This document shows positions 27,507 through 35,546 of a stretch of 64,000 nt of DNA, piece by piece. Within the stretch, counting starts at the first letter, position 1; each line of letters begins with the position of its first letter. The stretch is taken from positions 44,493 to 108,492 of the forward strand of contig CAZPOP010000011.1 of the NCBI GenBank assembly GCA_964588305.1, in the 5' to 3' direction. Source of the DNA: SM1-73 sp964588305 (GTDB taxonomy: Bacteria; Zixibacteria; MSB-5A5; SM1-73). Made by a program: the position numbers and the translations under genes. The notes below the pieces were generated by a model, which was given only the letters and a program-made list of their open reading frames with translations, was not told where the DNA came from and made no database searches.

Positions 27507-27968
27507 CTAATCTCCAAGTCCCTTCTGCAAAGTCTCCACCGCCTTTTGCCCCTCTTTTTCCCGGATCACGCAGGCAATGGAGGTGGTGGAACTGGAGATG
27601 GCTTCCACATTTACAGCTGCCTGGGAGAGGAGAGAGAATATTTTGGCGGCGATGCCCGGAGTTCTGGACAAATTGGGATGGCTGACGGTGATTATAGCGA
27701 TGTCCTGATCAACGGTTAAATCCTTAGCATCCAGCTCCTCTTTCATTTTTTTCAACTTAAGTATAGCTGGATTCAGGTGGTCCCTTCCCACCACCAGGGT
27801 GATATCTGCCTTCCCCTGCGGTGTGGGGGCGGAGGAGACGAGCTCAACGTTGATATCGTAAGACCATAGAGCCCCGAATATCTGAGCGCCGATTCCTGGA
27901 CGATCAGGGGCGGAATTCAAAATGACCTTGGCAACATCGGTTCGGCTGATAACATGGAATTCTGACAT
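27507..27968 (-). CDS. Stand-alone tandem ACT-domain protein, aspartokinase-tail-like
   Basis: The start is ATG 27968, behind AAGGAG; 153 residues. Two ACT domains (about 8-75 and 82-150) match the regulatory tail of aspartate kinase: ILNSAPDRPGIGAQIF...NVELVSSAP and IITVSHPNLSRTPGIAAKIFSLLSQAAVNVEAISSS. The kinase domain is absent and the upstream 600 nt contain no remnant of one, so this is a free regulatory module, probably binding an amino acid. It could work in trans with a catalytic subunit elsewhere. Confidence 0.8.
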   Translation of the reverse strand: MSEFHVISRTDVAKVILNSAPDRPGIGAQIFGALWSYDINVELVSSAPTPQGKADITLVVGRDHLNPAILKLKKMKEELDAKDLTVDQDIAIITVSHPNLSRTPGIAAKIFSLLSQAAVNVEAISSSTTSIACVIREKEGQKAVETLQKGLGD

Positions 27969-27977
27969 GGAAGCCAC

Positions 27978-28604
27978 TCCTTACGCTTGAAGATTGAATG
28001 CCATTTTGCATTGCCTTTTACACATAAATAAGACAGTTTCAAAACAAAGTCAATTGATTTTTTCGAGTTGCCTTTGCGTCATGGGACTTTTATGCCTGGG
28101 CAACGGTCCCAGGATAACATCAACAGGGGTGAAAGGTCAGGGATTGTTGAAAAAGTGTTTTTGGAGTGCGAAAGCTTGCTTTCGTGTTTTTCCGAGATCC
28201 AGGTTTTCTTATGTCGCAAATAGTTAGACTGTGAGAAAAACCGCCCAGATGGGCACTCCGGTTGGGGTTTTTCAACACGCCCGTGTGGTTTACCCCAAAG
28301 GCGGGGGAGAACTTCAGAAGCTGCGACGAGATGGGTTTTGCACACAAACTCAAACGTCGGTCGGAAAGAAACTTCATGAATTTCTATTGGCTGGCTTGAC
28401 AGAGAAAGACTAATTGGGTAGATTTACGATGCTAATCGAGCAACATAGATTGAGCGTTTTGTTCAACGACCATTTGAGGGGCCATTTTGCCGGAGAAGAA
28501 TCACAGATGTGATGTTCGGGGAATACTCAGATAAACAAACAGTTGAGTTCCCACCCAAAGCCCAGAAGCGTTGGCATAGGTCATCCGTAAATCTGTGAAA
28601 GCTG
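27978..28604. other. Gene-poor 0.6-kb stretch with palindrome remnants
   Basis: No supported gene. It contains a hairpin at 28169-28184 (CGAAAGCTTGCTTTCG) preceded by GGAGTG, the same family as 47552-47575. GTTGAAAAA (near 28146) and TTTTTCAAC (near 28270) flank it as an imperfect long inverted repeat. It looks like accumulated small repeats or a decayed element. Confidence 0.4.
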
Positions 28605-28625
28605 ATGAACACAAAGGATAGGATT

Positions 28626-29462
28626 ATGATAATGACGGAAATAAGGATCGACACGAAAGTGAAGCTCAACAATGGAGTGGAGATGCCCATCTTCGGATTG
28701 GGCACCTACCTGACCAGGAGAGGTAAAGAGACCCAGGAAGCCGTTGTTCACGCCTTGGAAGCTGGTTATAGGCACATCGACACCGCCAAAATCTATGGAA
28801 ACGAGAAAGATGTTGGAGAAGGGATCCGGAAGAGCGGCATCCCGCGAGAAGATATCTTCATCACCACCAAACTATGGAATTCAGATCACGGCTACGATAG
28901 AACTGTGGCTGCTTGCGAAAGAAGCCTCAAAACCCTCGGCTTGTCTTACGTTGATCTGTATTTGATTCACTGGCCTGTGGAGGGTCTTCGAAATGATACA
29001 TGGAAGGCTATGGAGAGGTTGCTGAACGAGGGAAAATGCCGGGCCATTGGCGTCAGCAATTACATGATCTGTCATTTAGAAGAGCTTCTGGACAATTCAT
29101 CTACCATCCCTGCGGTTAATCAGGTCGAATTCCACCCGTATCTCTATCAAAAGGACCTTCTTGAGTTCTGTCAGTCTCACGATATTCAGCTGGAGTCATA
29201 CAGCCCACTTACCAAAGGGGAAAAGCTGAACGATCCCAGACTGGTGGCTATTGCTTCCAAGTACTCCAAGAGTCCTGCTCAGGTGCTCATTCGCTGGGTG
29301 TTACAGCGAGGGATTGTGGTTATTCCAAAATCATCGAGAAAAGAGAGGATTTATGAAAACGCCGATGTTTTCGACTTTGAAATTTCGCGGGAAGATATGA
29401 AAGCTCTCGATTCTTTCAACCAAGACTTGCGCACAAGCTGGGACCCTTCCACGGCCCCATAG
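28626..29462 (+). CDS. Aldo/keto reductase
   Basis: The start is ATG 28626 behind AAAGGA; an upstream ATG at 28605 has a weaker signal. 278 residues in an NADPH-dependent TIM barrel, the AKR5-like group of 2,5-diketo-gluconate or methylglyoxal reductases. The catalytic tetrad is visible: Asp in YRHIDTAKIYG, Tyr in the same stretch, Lys in FITTKLW and His in YLIHWP. The cofactor-binding tail PKSSRKERIYENADVFDF is present. The true substrate is unknown. Confidence 0.9.
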   Translation: MIMTEIRIDTKVKLNNGVEMPIFGLGTYLTRRGKETQEAVVHALEAGYRHIDTAKIYGNEKDVGEGIRKSGIPREDIFITTKLWNSDHGYDRTVAACERSLKTLGLSYVDLYLIHWPVEGLRNDTWKAMERLLNEGKCRAIGVSNYMICHLEELLDNSSTIPAVNQVEFHPYLYQKDLLEFCQSHDIQLESYSPLTKGEKLNDPRLVAIASKYSKSPAQVLIRWVLQRGIVVIPKSSRKERIYENADVFDFEISREDMKALDSFNQDLRTSWDPSTAP

Positions 29463-29571
29463 CATCAGTGTTCATCCGCAGCAAATGACCGAATGGAAGA
29501 GCCTCAGGTAAGGAAAATCGGCAGAATGAATTTGTGTTACTGTCAAAAGATATTGAGTGGGGAGGGCAGGA

Positions 29572-30603
29572 ATGAAGAAGGGACATAAACCGATACTTGC
29601 AGTCATGTCGGTTGTCCTTCTTGTTTGTTTCTTGATAGCTGGCTGCAGCAAGAAATCAACCAAGCAGGATGAGCCGGAACTGGTGTCATATCAGATAATA
29701 CGCGATTACGATTATCTGGAAAGGACCTTTTACCATCTGGGACAGGATGAATTGATGAATTATGGGGGGTATTCACATTCGATCCCTTACCAGAATGAGT
29801 TCTTTTGGGGCGATTCCGTGATTGAGATACGGCTTTTCAAAAACAACTTCTATATAAACGCCAACCCCGACTCGATTCCTTATCTTTTTGGCATAACCTA
29901 TGTTGATCCTCATAATGAGGATACTCTCGTCACGTATCGCGAAAAGCCCCTGTTCAGAAGATTTGAGGAAATTGATCTGGACAGCTATTACGTGAACAGA
30001 ACGCAGTACTGGATTCGACTTTACAAGAGTTTGCAAGAGAACGACATTTTGGCGGCGTACTATGTGATTGTTCGTTCAGATGGAAAAGTGGATACGGTGG
30101 GATATATGAAGGATTCCTGCACCGGTGCTGAAAGCGATACGTGCATGAAACTTAAGTTGATCAAACCGGCGGCGCCCAGGCCCGGTGATTTCACCTGGGA
30201 GTACGAGTGGAAAAACGTTTACTTCCTGCGCACCACATACATCAACAAGGAAGCGTTCAAACTCGATGTGTACAAGGGCTGGCCATATGTCGAAAGCCCA
30301 CGTACGGACAAGAATCACCAGGACGGTACTCCTTACTTACGGATATTCGGGCTAGATCAACTGGATCGGAACGGAGACCCTCAACCGGATGGGCTGGCGG
30401 ATCATAGCTGGATAGACTTCGTTTCCGGGTACTTGTTCTTCCCACAAAGATATCCTTTTTCTCCTCCGCCGGGTCTAAGCTACACCGGTGATCCGGCTGA
30501 CACACTTGAGGAAAGGGTGGAACCGATCTACTACTCCGCTAGCCGGAGGGAGCGCAGAGAGGCCAGCAAGTATTACATCTATGTCGAAATGACTGGCGAG
30601 TAG
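29572..30603 (+). CDS. Lipoprotein homologous to an internal segment of SprA
   Basis: The start is ATG 29572, behind GGAGGG; 343 residues. The lipoprotein signal ends in LIAGC with lipidated Cys25. From about residue 42 to the end it aligns with SprA residues about 316-601 of this same window: both share DYDYL, HSIPY, KPLFRRFEEID, NRTQYWI, DTVGY, FTWEYEWKNVY and YYIYV in order. In a hand count of the first 47 aligned residues 33 are identical. The SprA barrel regions are absent. It is therefore a secreted, lipid-anchored copy of one SprA module, most likely from internal duplication of the nearby gene. Confidence 0.88.
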   Translation: MKKGHKPILAVMSVVLLVCFLIAGCSKKSTKQDEPELVSYQIIRDYDYLERTFYHLGQDELMNYGGYSHSIPYQNEFFWGDSVIEIRLFKNNFYINANPDSIPYLFGITYVDPHNEDTLVTYREKPLFRRFEEIDLDSYYVNRTQYWIRLYKSLQENDILAAYYVIVRSDGKVDTVGYMKDSCTGAESDTCMKLKLIKPAAPRPGDFTWEYEWKNVYFLRTTYINKEAFKLDVYKGWPYVESPRTDKNHQDGTPYLRIFGLDQLDRNGDPQPDGLADHSWIDFVSGYLFFPQRYPFSPPPGLSYTGDPADTLEERVEPIYYSASRRERREASKYYIYVEMTGE

Positions 30604-30676
30604 TACATTCAACATTTAGCGGGGAAGAAGGAACCAGCAGAGCCTGGGGGGAGGGTATGGTGCCGGGCACCTCGAT

Positions 30677-31930
30677 TTAACCCTGGCGGGAATTGTGCAT
30701 GAGCTTCAGCAGATACGGTTTCTGTTTTTCGAATTCCTGCGCCTGTCTTTCTATTACCTGTTCCTCCTCACCGTCCTTGAACCCCGCTACCTCTTCGCAA
30801 TAGGCCGTCACCCGACCGAAATAGAGAGGCGCCAGCATCTCAATCAACCGTCTTCTATTCCTTTCCCACTTGCTGTAAGTACAAAAAAACTCATAAAGAA
30901 TCTTTGCCCACAAGGCGGGATGGAACCGAGTCTCCTTGCCCTTCTTGGCATCGTCCTTTATCTTTATCAGGTCAGAATAACACTGTGTACTCAAGTTCTT
31001 TTCGTAGAATCCCTGGAACTGCTCGACTCCTTGGGTGAATTCCGTTCTCAGTTTTTCCATAGAGACCGGCACCGGACGAAGGCTGATGCTGCTTTCAGAT
31101 TTCCCCACGATCTCCAAGGGACGGCTCTCCTCATCGGTAGACCAACGATTTCTGTATTTGCAGGCGACGTAAAACAAGGTGCTTACCACCTGCAAGAACA
31201 TGGCGCCCAAATCCGTGCTGGGGTCTTTGACTTGATGCACTTTGTTACCCAGGTTCGCCTGCACGATTTTCTCTTTTCGAACAATTGCGGCTGTGCTCAT
31301 CCATATATCGATTCCGAAGCGAGTGACGTCGGTTTGCCATACGCTCCGTGCGGCTAGGGAAGCCGCCAGGTCGCCTGACAGCCCGAACTCCCCGCCTATC
31401 GGCTGCCTGAGACTGACCCCGTACAACGCTCGAATCATGGGATAAGCTATATGGTTGGTTATGGTGCCGTCATACTTGTGTCTTCTGTAGTATGGTGCTA
31501 CGAATCCCGCTTTTCCATCCAGTATGGGTTGGGCCAAGAGTTTTACCCAATCGGGAGCGATGCTTTTCAAATCGGAGTCAACCACCACGCAGGCTTCTGC
31601 CCCTGTCATTTCACCTATTTCGAAGACTCCACGAAAGGCGGTTCCTTTTCCAGCAAGTCCCCGGTAAATGCTTACTATTCGGTTTATGCCTGCCGGCACG
31701 GGAGCAGACCAGGCGTTTTCTCTCGTGTCATCCAGTGAGCCACCATCGGAAACTACTACAAGACTTCTCTTGTCGGGGAAATGCTCTTTCAATCCCTCAC
31801 CCATGGTGGAAACGATGTGCGCTATGGTATCCTCTTCGTTGTAACAGGGTATGCCCACAAGGATGTCAACTTTCTCAATCTTTTTCAACTCGTCCCTCAC
31901 GGTCTCTCTTACTGCCGTATCGAATTTCAT
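30677..31930 (-). CDS. GT2-fold glycosyltransferase, GpgS/mannosylglycerate synthase-like
   Basis: 417 residues. The GT-A fold has VGIPCYNEEDTIAHIV, VVVSDGGSLDDT, a GKGTAFR loop and the metal-binding acidic motif VVDSDLKSI. The acceptor-loop sequence QPIGGEFGLSGDLA resembles GT81 glucosyl-3-phosphoglycerate synthases and related mannosylglycerate synthases, so a compatible-solute role is possible. Its start overlaps the stop of the OPT transporter gene by 4 nt (ATGA), implying translational coupling. The C-terminal 120 residues are helical and charged. Confidence 0.75.
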   Translation of the reverse strand: MKFDTAVRETVRDELKKIEKVDILVGIPCYNEEDTIAHIVSTMGEGLKEHFPDKRSLVVVSDGGSLDDTRENAWSAPVPAGINRIVSIYRGLAGKGTAFRGVFEIGEMTGAEACVVVDSDLKSIAPDWVKLLAQPILDGKAGFVAPYYRRHKYDGTITNHIAYPMIRALYGVSLRQPIGGEFGLSGDLAASLAARSVWQTDVTRFGIDIWMSTAAIVRKEKIVQANLGNKVHQVKDPSTDLGAMFLQVVSTLFYVACKYRNRWSTDEESRPLEIVGKSESSISLRPVPVSMEKLRTEFTQGVEQFQGFYEKNLSTQCYSDLIKIKDDAKKGKETRFHPALWAKILYEFFCTYSKWERNRRRLIEMLAPLYFGRVTAYCEEVAGFKDGEEEQVIERQAQEFEKQKPYLLKLMHNSRQG

Positions 31931-33900
31931 CTCCGCTGCTTCTCCTCCTTCGGTGTGGTGGATCTAAAAAGGAAATATCCCAGAAGAACGAAAAGGGCCA
32001 AGGAGAAGATGTCAGCAAAAGAGCCGAGCCAGGATGATCCCACTCCTTTCGGTTTTCCGACAAAGAAGGCATAAATGGCTATCCCCACTCCCAGAAGTCC
32101 TTCACCTGCTATCAAACCAGAACTTAAGAGAACGCCTTTTTCTCTCCTTTGGGTAAGCTGATTTTGGTCACGCGCGTATCTCTTTTCCACGAACTGGCGT
32201 ATGCACCCACCTGCAAATATGGGTGTCATGGTGGACAACGGTAGATATAAACCAACGGCAAAGGGGAGTGATGGCAGGGAGAGGAGCTCAACTATGACCC
32301 CGAAGGCTACTCCGACGAAGACCAGATTCCACGGTATTTCCGCAGACAGGACACCCTCAATGACGGTTTTCATCAGGGTAGCCTGTGGAGCGGGCAAATC
32401 CGTAGAGCCAAATGAATAAGCTTTATCAAGGACAATTACAGCCGCACAAACCGCCAGCACCGAAGCGAAAGCGCCAATAAATTCTCCTATCTGTTGCCGG
32501 TTGGGGGTTGCCCCCACTAAGAATCCGGTCTTGAGGTCCTGCGATGTGTCTCCGGCTATGGAGGCAGCAACGCAAACCACCGTGCCAACGGTCAAAGCAG
32601 ATACCATTCCCACGGTATCGGTCCAGCCCAAGAGGGAAAAGATCAGGCTGGTGCCCAACAGGGTCACGATGGTCATGCCGGAGGTGGGGTTTGAGGAGAC
32701 CCCCACCAGCCCCACAATCCTGGATGAGACGGTGACAAAGAAGAAGGCAAATATGCCGATGCACAAAGTTCCGATCAGTCTTATGCTCAAAGTCTCTGCC
32801 GTTCCCAGTATGTGAGGAACAACGAGGATTGTCAGCAGAATAATCGCTACTCCGACTATCGTCACCAGAAGCGAAAGATCACGGTCGGTTCTCTCTTTTA
32901 TCAGAACCTTTTTCTGCAAGGTGGACTTAACCTCCGAAAGCCCCAACCTGAACGAGGCTATCATGGTGGGAATTGATCTTATTATGGTGATTATGCCTCC
33001 GAAGGCGACCGCGCCTGCTCCGATGTATCTTATGTATCTGTTCCATATCTCGGAAGTGCTCATCTCTGCTATGGTTTTTACAGTCTCCGGAAAGAACGGT
33101 TTGTCGAATCCCTCTCCGAAGTGGGCGATGAGCGGAATCATTACCAGCCAGGAGATCATGCTGCCCGCCACCATGACTGAGGATATGCGGAATCCCAGAA
33201 TATAACCCACTCCCAAAAGTGCAGGTGTAGCTTCGATTCCCAAAAGAGCTTTTTTCAATTTGGGTATGCCGATATAAATTCTGTCTTTCCAAAGATGAAG
33301 AAAGCCTATGAAAAATTTGTAGACAGCCCCCACCAGAAGCCCCCAAAAGACGTTGCGGGCCTGAGCCCCTCCGGCTTCGGCCGCTATCAGCACCTTGGCA
33401 CACGCAGTTCCTTCAGGATAGGGAAGCTTTCGGTGTTCTTGTTTGATCAAGTATCTTCTCAAAGGGATCATGAAAAGAATCCCCAGAAGCCCGCCCAAGA
33501 GTGCCAGAGCCGCCATCTGCGCCAGGCTGGGAGCCAATCCCCACAGAAAAAGTGCGGGGATGGTGAATATGACCCCGGAAGCCAACGAAGAACTAGCAGA
33601 CCCGACAGTCTGAGAGATGTTATTCTCAAGAATGGTGGATTTTCCCAAGAAGCCTTTTGTCAGCCGGAAGAAAGCAACGGTCATGACGGCCACAGGAATG
33701 GAGGTGCTCACCGTCAGCCCGGCCTTCAAACCGAGATAGGCGTTGGCGGCCCCGAACATTATTCCGAACAGTGCTCCCAGGACCACCGCCTTGACGGTGA
33801 ACTCCGTCAGGCTCTCCTTTTTACCTATGTAAGGCTGATAATCCTCACCCGATACCTGGTCAGGATCTTTTGGGTCTGGCTGTTTTCCGGATTCGATCAT
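31927..33900 (-). CDS. OPT-family oligopeptide transporter
   Basis: 657 residues, about 15 hydrophobic segments. It shows the bacterial OPT (TIGR00733-like) features LGALFGIMFGAANAYLGLKAGLTV and SIPVAVM near the N-terminus and SGEDYQPYIG before the first helix. It is predicted to import small peptides or metal-peptide complexes across the inner membrane. It is the first gene of an operon with the overlapping glycosyltransferase gene. No clear ribosome-binding site is seen at the ATG. Confidence 0.88.
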   Translation of the reverse strand: MIESGKQPDPKDPDQVSGEDYQPYIGKKESLTEFTVKAVVLGALFGIMFGAANAYLGLKAGLTVSTSIPVAVMTVAFFRLTKGFLGKSTILENNISQTVGSASSSLASGVIFTIPALFLWGLAPSLAQMAALALLGGLLGILFMIPLRRYLIKQEHRKLPYPEGTACAKVLIAAEAGGAQARNVFWGLLVGAVYKFFIGFLHLWKDRIYIGIPKLKKALLGIEATPALLGVGYILGFRISSVMVAGSMISWLVMIPLIAHFGEGFDKPFFPETVKTIAEMSTSEIWNRYIRYIGAGAVAFGGIITIIRSIPTMIASFRLGLSEVKSTLQKKVLIKERTDRDLSLLVTIVGVAIILLTILVVPHILGTAETLSIRLIGTLCIGIFAFFFVTVSSRIVGLVGVSSNPTSGMTIVTLLGTSLIFSLLGWTDTVGMVSALTVGTVVCVAASIAGDTSQDLKTGFLVGATPNRQQIGEFIGAFASVLAVCAAVIVLDKAYSFGSTDLPAPQATLMKTVIEGVLSAEIPWNLVFVGVAFGVIVELLSLPSLPFAVGLYLPLSTMTPIFAGGCIRQFVEKRYARDQNQLTQRREKGVLLSSGLIAGEGLLGVGIAIYAFFVGKPKGVGSSWLGSFADIFSLALFVLLGYFLFRSTTPKEEKQRR

Positions 33901-34032
33901 AATATGCTTAAGCCAAAGTGAGCCTTAAGAAGCTATGTTGAGGGGAATCTATATAATCGATTCTGTTTTGTCAACCGAATCCGGTAGGGTTGGGCCAGAT
34001 GAGTAGGCGAATTGGAGGAGAAAATCGAAAAG

Positions 34033-34103
34033 CCCCACCTCAGGCAGGGCCTTACTGATAACCGTTAACTGTAAACTGTCAACTGTTCTTGTCGGAGGTG
34101 GGG
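34033..34103. repeat. Long inverted repeat upstream of the OPT gene
   Basis: CCCCACCTC (34033-34041) and GAGGTGGGG (34095-34103) are perfect 9-bp arms around a 53-nt loop that contains GTTAACTGTAAACTGTCAACTG-like short alternating repeats. Similar GTTCACAGTTCA strings lie upstream of the tmRNA (about 35370-35402). Confidence 0.45.
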
Positions 34104-34150
34104 GAAAAAGCTTCTTGTGAGCCGGTACGGCGAAGGACATGAGTGAAGCA

Positions 34151-34405
34151 CTAAGCGCGAGGAAAACCCGAAGCCAGTGCTGCTTTCTTTTCCCTGCGCC
34201 ATCCTTTCACTTCTATTTCACGTTTGCAGGCAGAGGATTTATCCGGGTGTTCCTCAAAATAAATCAATTCTACCGGCAATCTGGTTTTCGTGTATTTTGC
34301 CCCCTCTCCGTTGTTATGTTCCTTTAGCCTTTCGCGCACGTTGTTCGTGATCCCACTATAGAAAGAACTGTCTCTGCACTTCAGAATATAGAAATACCAG
34401 GTCAT
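34151..34405 (-). CDS. GIY-YIG nuclease domain protein
   Basis: 84 residues from ATG 34405. It is a stand-alone GIY-YIG domain of the YhbQ/UPF0213 type: the FYILKC... SFYSGIT strands correspond to GIY...YIG, followed by RLKEHNNGEGAKYT and a Glu in the RE-EVKGW helix. Such proteins are structure-specific DNA endonucleases or of unknown role. It sits between the OPT gene and the tmRNA-associated repeat array. Confidence 0.9.
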   Translation of the reverse strand: MTWYFYILKCRDSSFYSGITNNVRERLKEHNNGEGAKYTKTRLPVELIYFEEHPDKSSACKREIEVKGWRREKKAALASGFPRA

Positions 34406-34440
34406 CTTCAACGTGAGGGATTTCGTTATAAGCGTGGAGA

Positions 34441-34998
34441 ACCCTTCGTCGCTTCGCTCCTCAAGGATAAGCCCTTCCTCCCTTCGGTCGTCAGGATAAG
34501 AACCTCTAACTCGCTTTGCTCATAAGAGGTTCTAAAAGCGGGGGGAAAAGTTTATCCTGAACGCAAGTGAAGGAAACCCCCGTCAGCAGTAAATCCTCAC
34601 CTTTCTGTTTGTGTTAGATTCTACCCTTCGTCGCTTCGCTCCTCAGGGTTAACAACCTCTAACTCGCTCTGCTCGTAAGAGGTTCTAAGCCAGGGGGGAA
34701 AGGTTATCCTGAACGCAAGTGAAGGAAACCCCCGTCAGGAGTAAATCCTCACCTTTCTGTTTGTGTTAGATTCTACCCTTCGTCGCTTCGCTCCTCAGGG
34801 TTAACAACCTCTAACTCGCTTTGCTCATAAGAGGTTCTAAATGGAGGCGGGGGGAAAAGTTTATCCTGAACGCAAGTGAAGGAAACCCCCGTCCGGAGTA
34901 GATCCTCACCTTTCTGTTTGTGTTAGCTTCTACCCTTCGTCGCTGCACTCCTCAGGGTTAAAAACCTCTAACTCGCTCTGCTCGTAAGAGGTTCTAAA
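34441..34998. repeat. Tandem 152-182-bp repeats derived from the tmRNA 3' end
   Basis: Four unit starts (ACCCTTCGTCGC) occur at 34441, 34623, 34775 and 34932, so there are three full units and a partial one abutting the tmRNA 3' end. Each full unit, read on the minus strand, holds the tmRNA T-arm and acceptor end, the terminator-like hairpin, and REP-like palindromes. The T-arm keeps GGGGG and CCCCC but its loop is replaced by about 27 nt. The unit nearest the gene (34831-34895) matches the true tmRNA 3' end and downstream sequence most closely. Confidence 0.85.
34958..34993 (-). terminator. tmRNA terminator-like hairpin
   Basis: Just past the tmRNA 3' end (minus strand), AACCTCT (34987-34993) pairs with AGAGGTT (34963-34969) and TTTT follows. 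The same hairpin is repeated in every unit of the array at 34441-34998. Confidence 0.65.
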
Positions 34999-35359
34999 TG
35001 GAGGCGGGGGGAATCGAACCCCCGTCCGAAAGCACAAGACAAAGACCTTCTACGTGCGTAGCTGATTTATTCTTTATTCGCGGAAGAAAACGCCAGCCAG
35101 CAGGCTTTTCCCTCCACTATCTCAGTTGAATCTCGCCCGATCTCCCTGAGAGAAAGATCAGGCCAGCTTGTTTTAGTCGACGCCTGTTTCCGGGCCAACA
35201 AGCAAATCCGGGACAGACGAGCTACCTTTTTTTAATTAGGCAGCCAGTGCGTATGAATAGTCTGCACTTAGATTTGTTTCCCAATGGATTAACGAGGGAA
35301 CTGGGTACCTCGGCACGCTTATCTTCTCCCGCTACCTCCGTCGAAACCAAGTCGCCCCC
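34999..35359 (-). ncRNA. ssrA: Transfer-messenger RNA
   Basis: 361-nt one-piece tmRNA that rescues stalled ribosomes. The 5' end GGGGGCG (35353-35359) pairs with CGCCUCC near the 3' end, then discriminator A (34999); CCA is not encoded. The 5' part has the typical GACUUGGUUUCGACGG, and the 3' part has the T-arm GGGGG-UUCGAUU-CCCCC. The tag frame lies at 35236-35265. Confidence 0.96.
35236..35265 (-). other. tmRNA tag reading frame
   Basis: GCA GAC TAT TCA TAC, GCA CTG GCT GCC then TAA encodes ADYSYALAA (with the charged Ala, AADYSYALAA). The resume codon is GCA after UAAGU. The ALAA end is the standard ClpXP/ClpAP degron. Nine codons is on the short side for a tag. Confidence 0.9.
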
Positions 35360-35546
35360 GGGAAATTCGGTTAACAGTTCATGGTTCACAGTTCATAGTG
35401 AACCCAACATCTGATACGACAAAAAAATCGAAAAGGCAACGAAAATGTGTGCGCGAACCAGGCTGCTACTGATGATTTGAAGCTTCAGCAATTCCCCTCG
35501 TCGAAACATGACGAAAGCCCGAGAATTGTCTTATGTAAAATGTGCA

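Noticed and set aside
31492..33921. Open frames of 180-210 codons on the plus strand
   Set aside because: They lie antisense to the OPT transporter and glycosyltransferase genes and have low-complexity composition.
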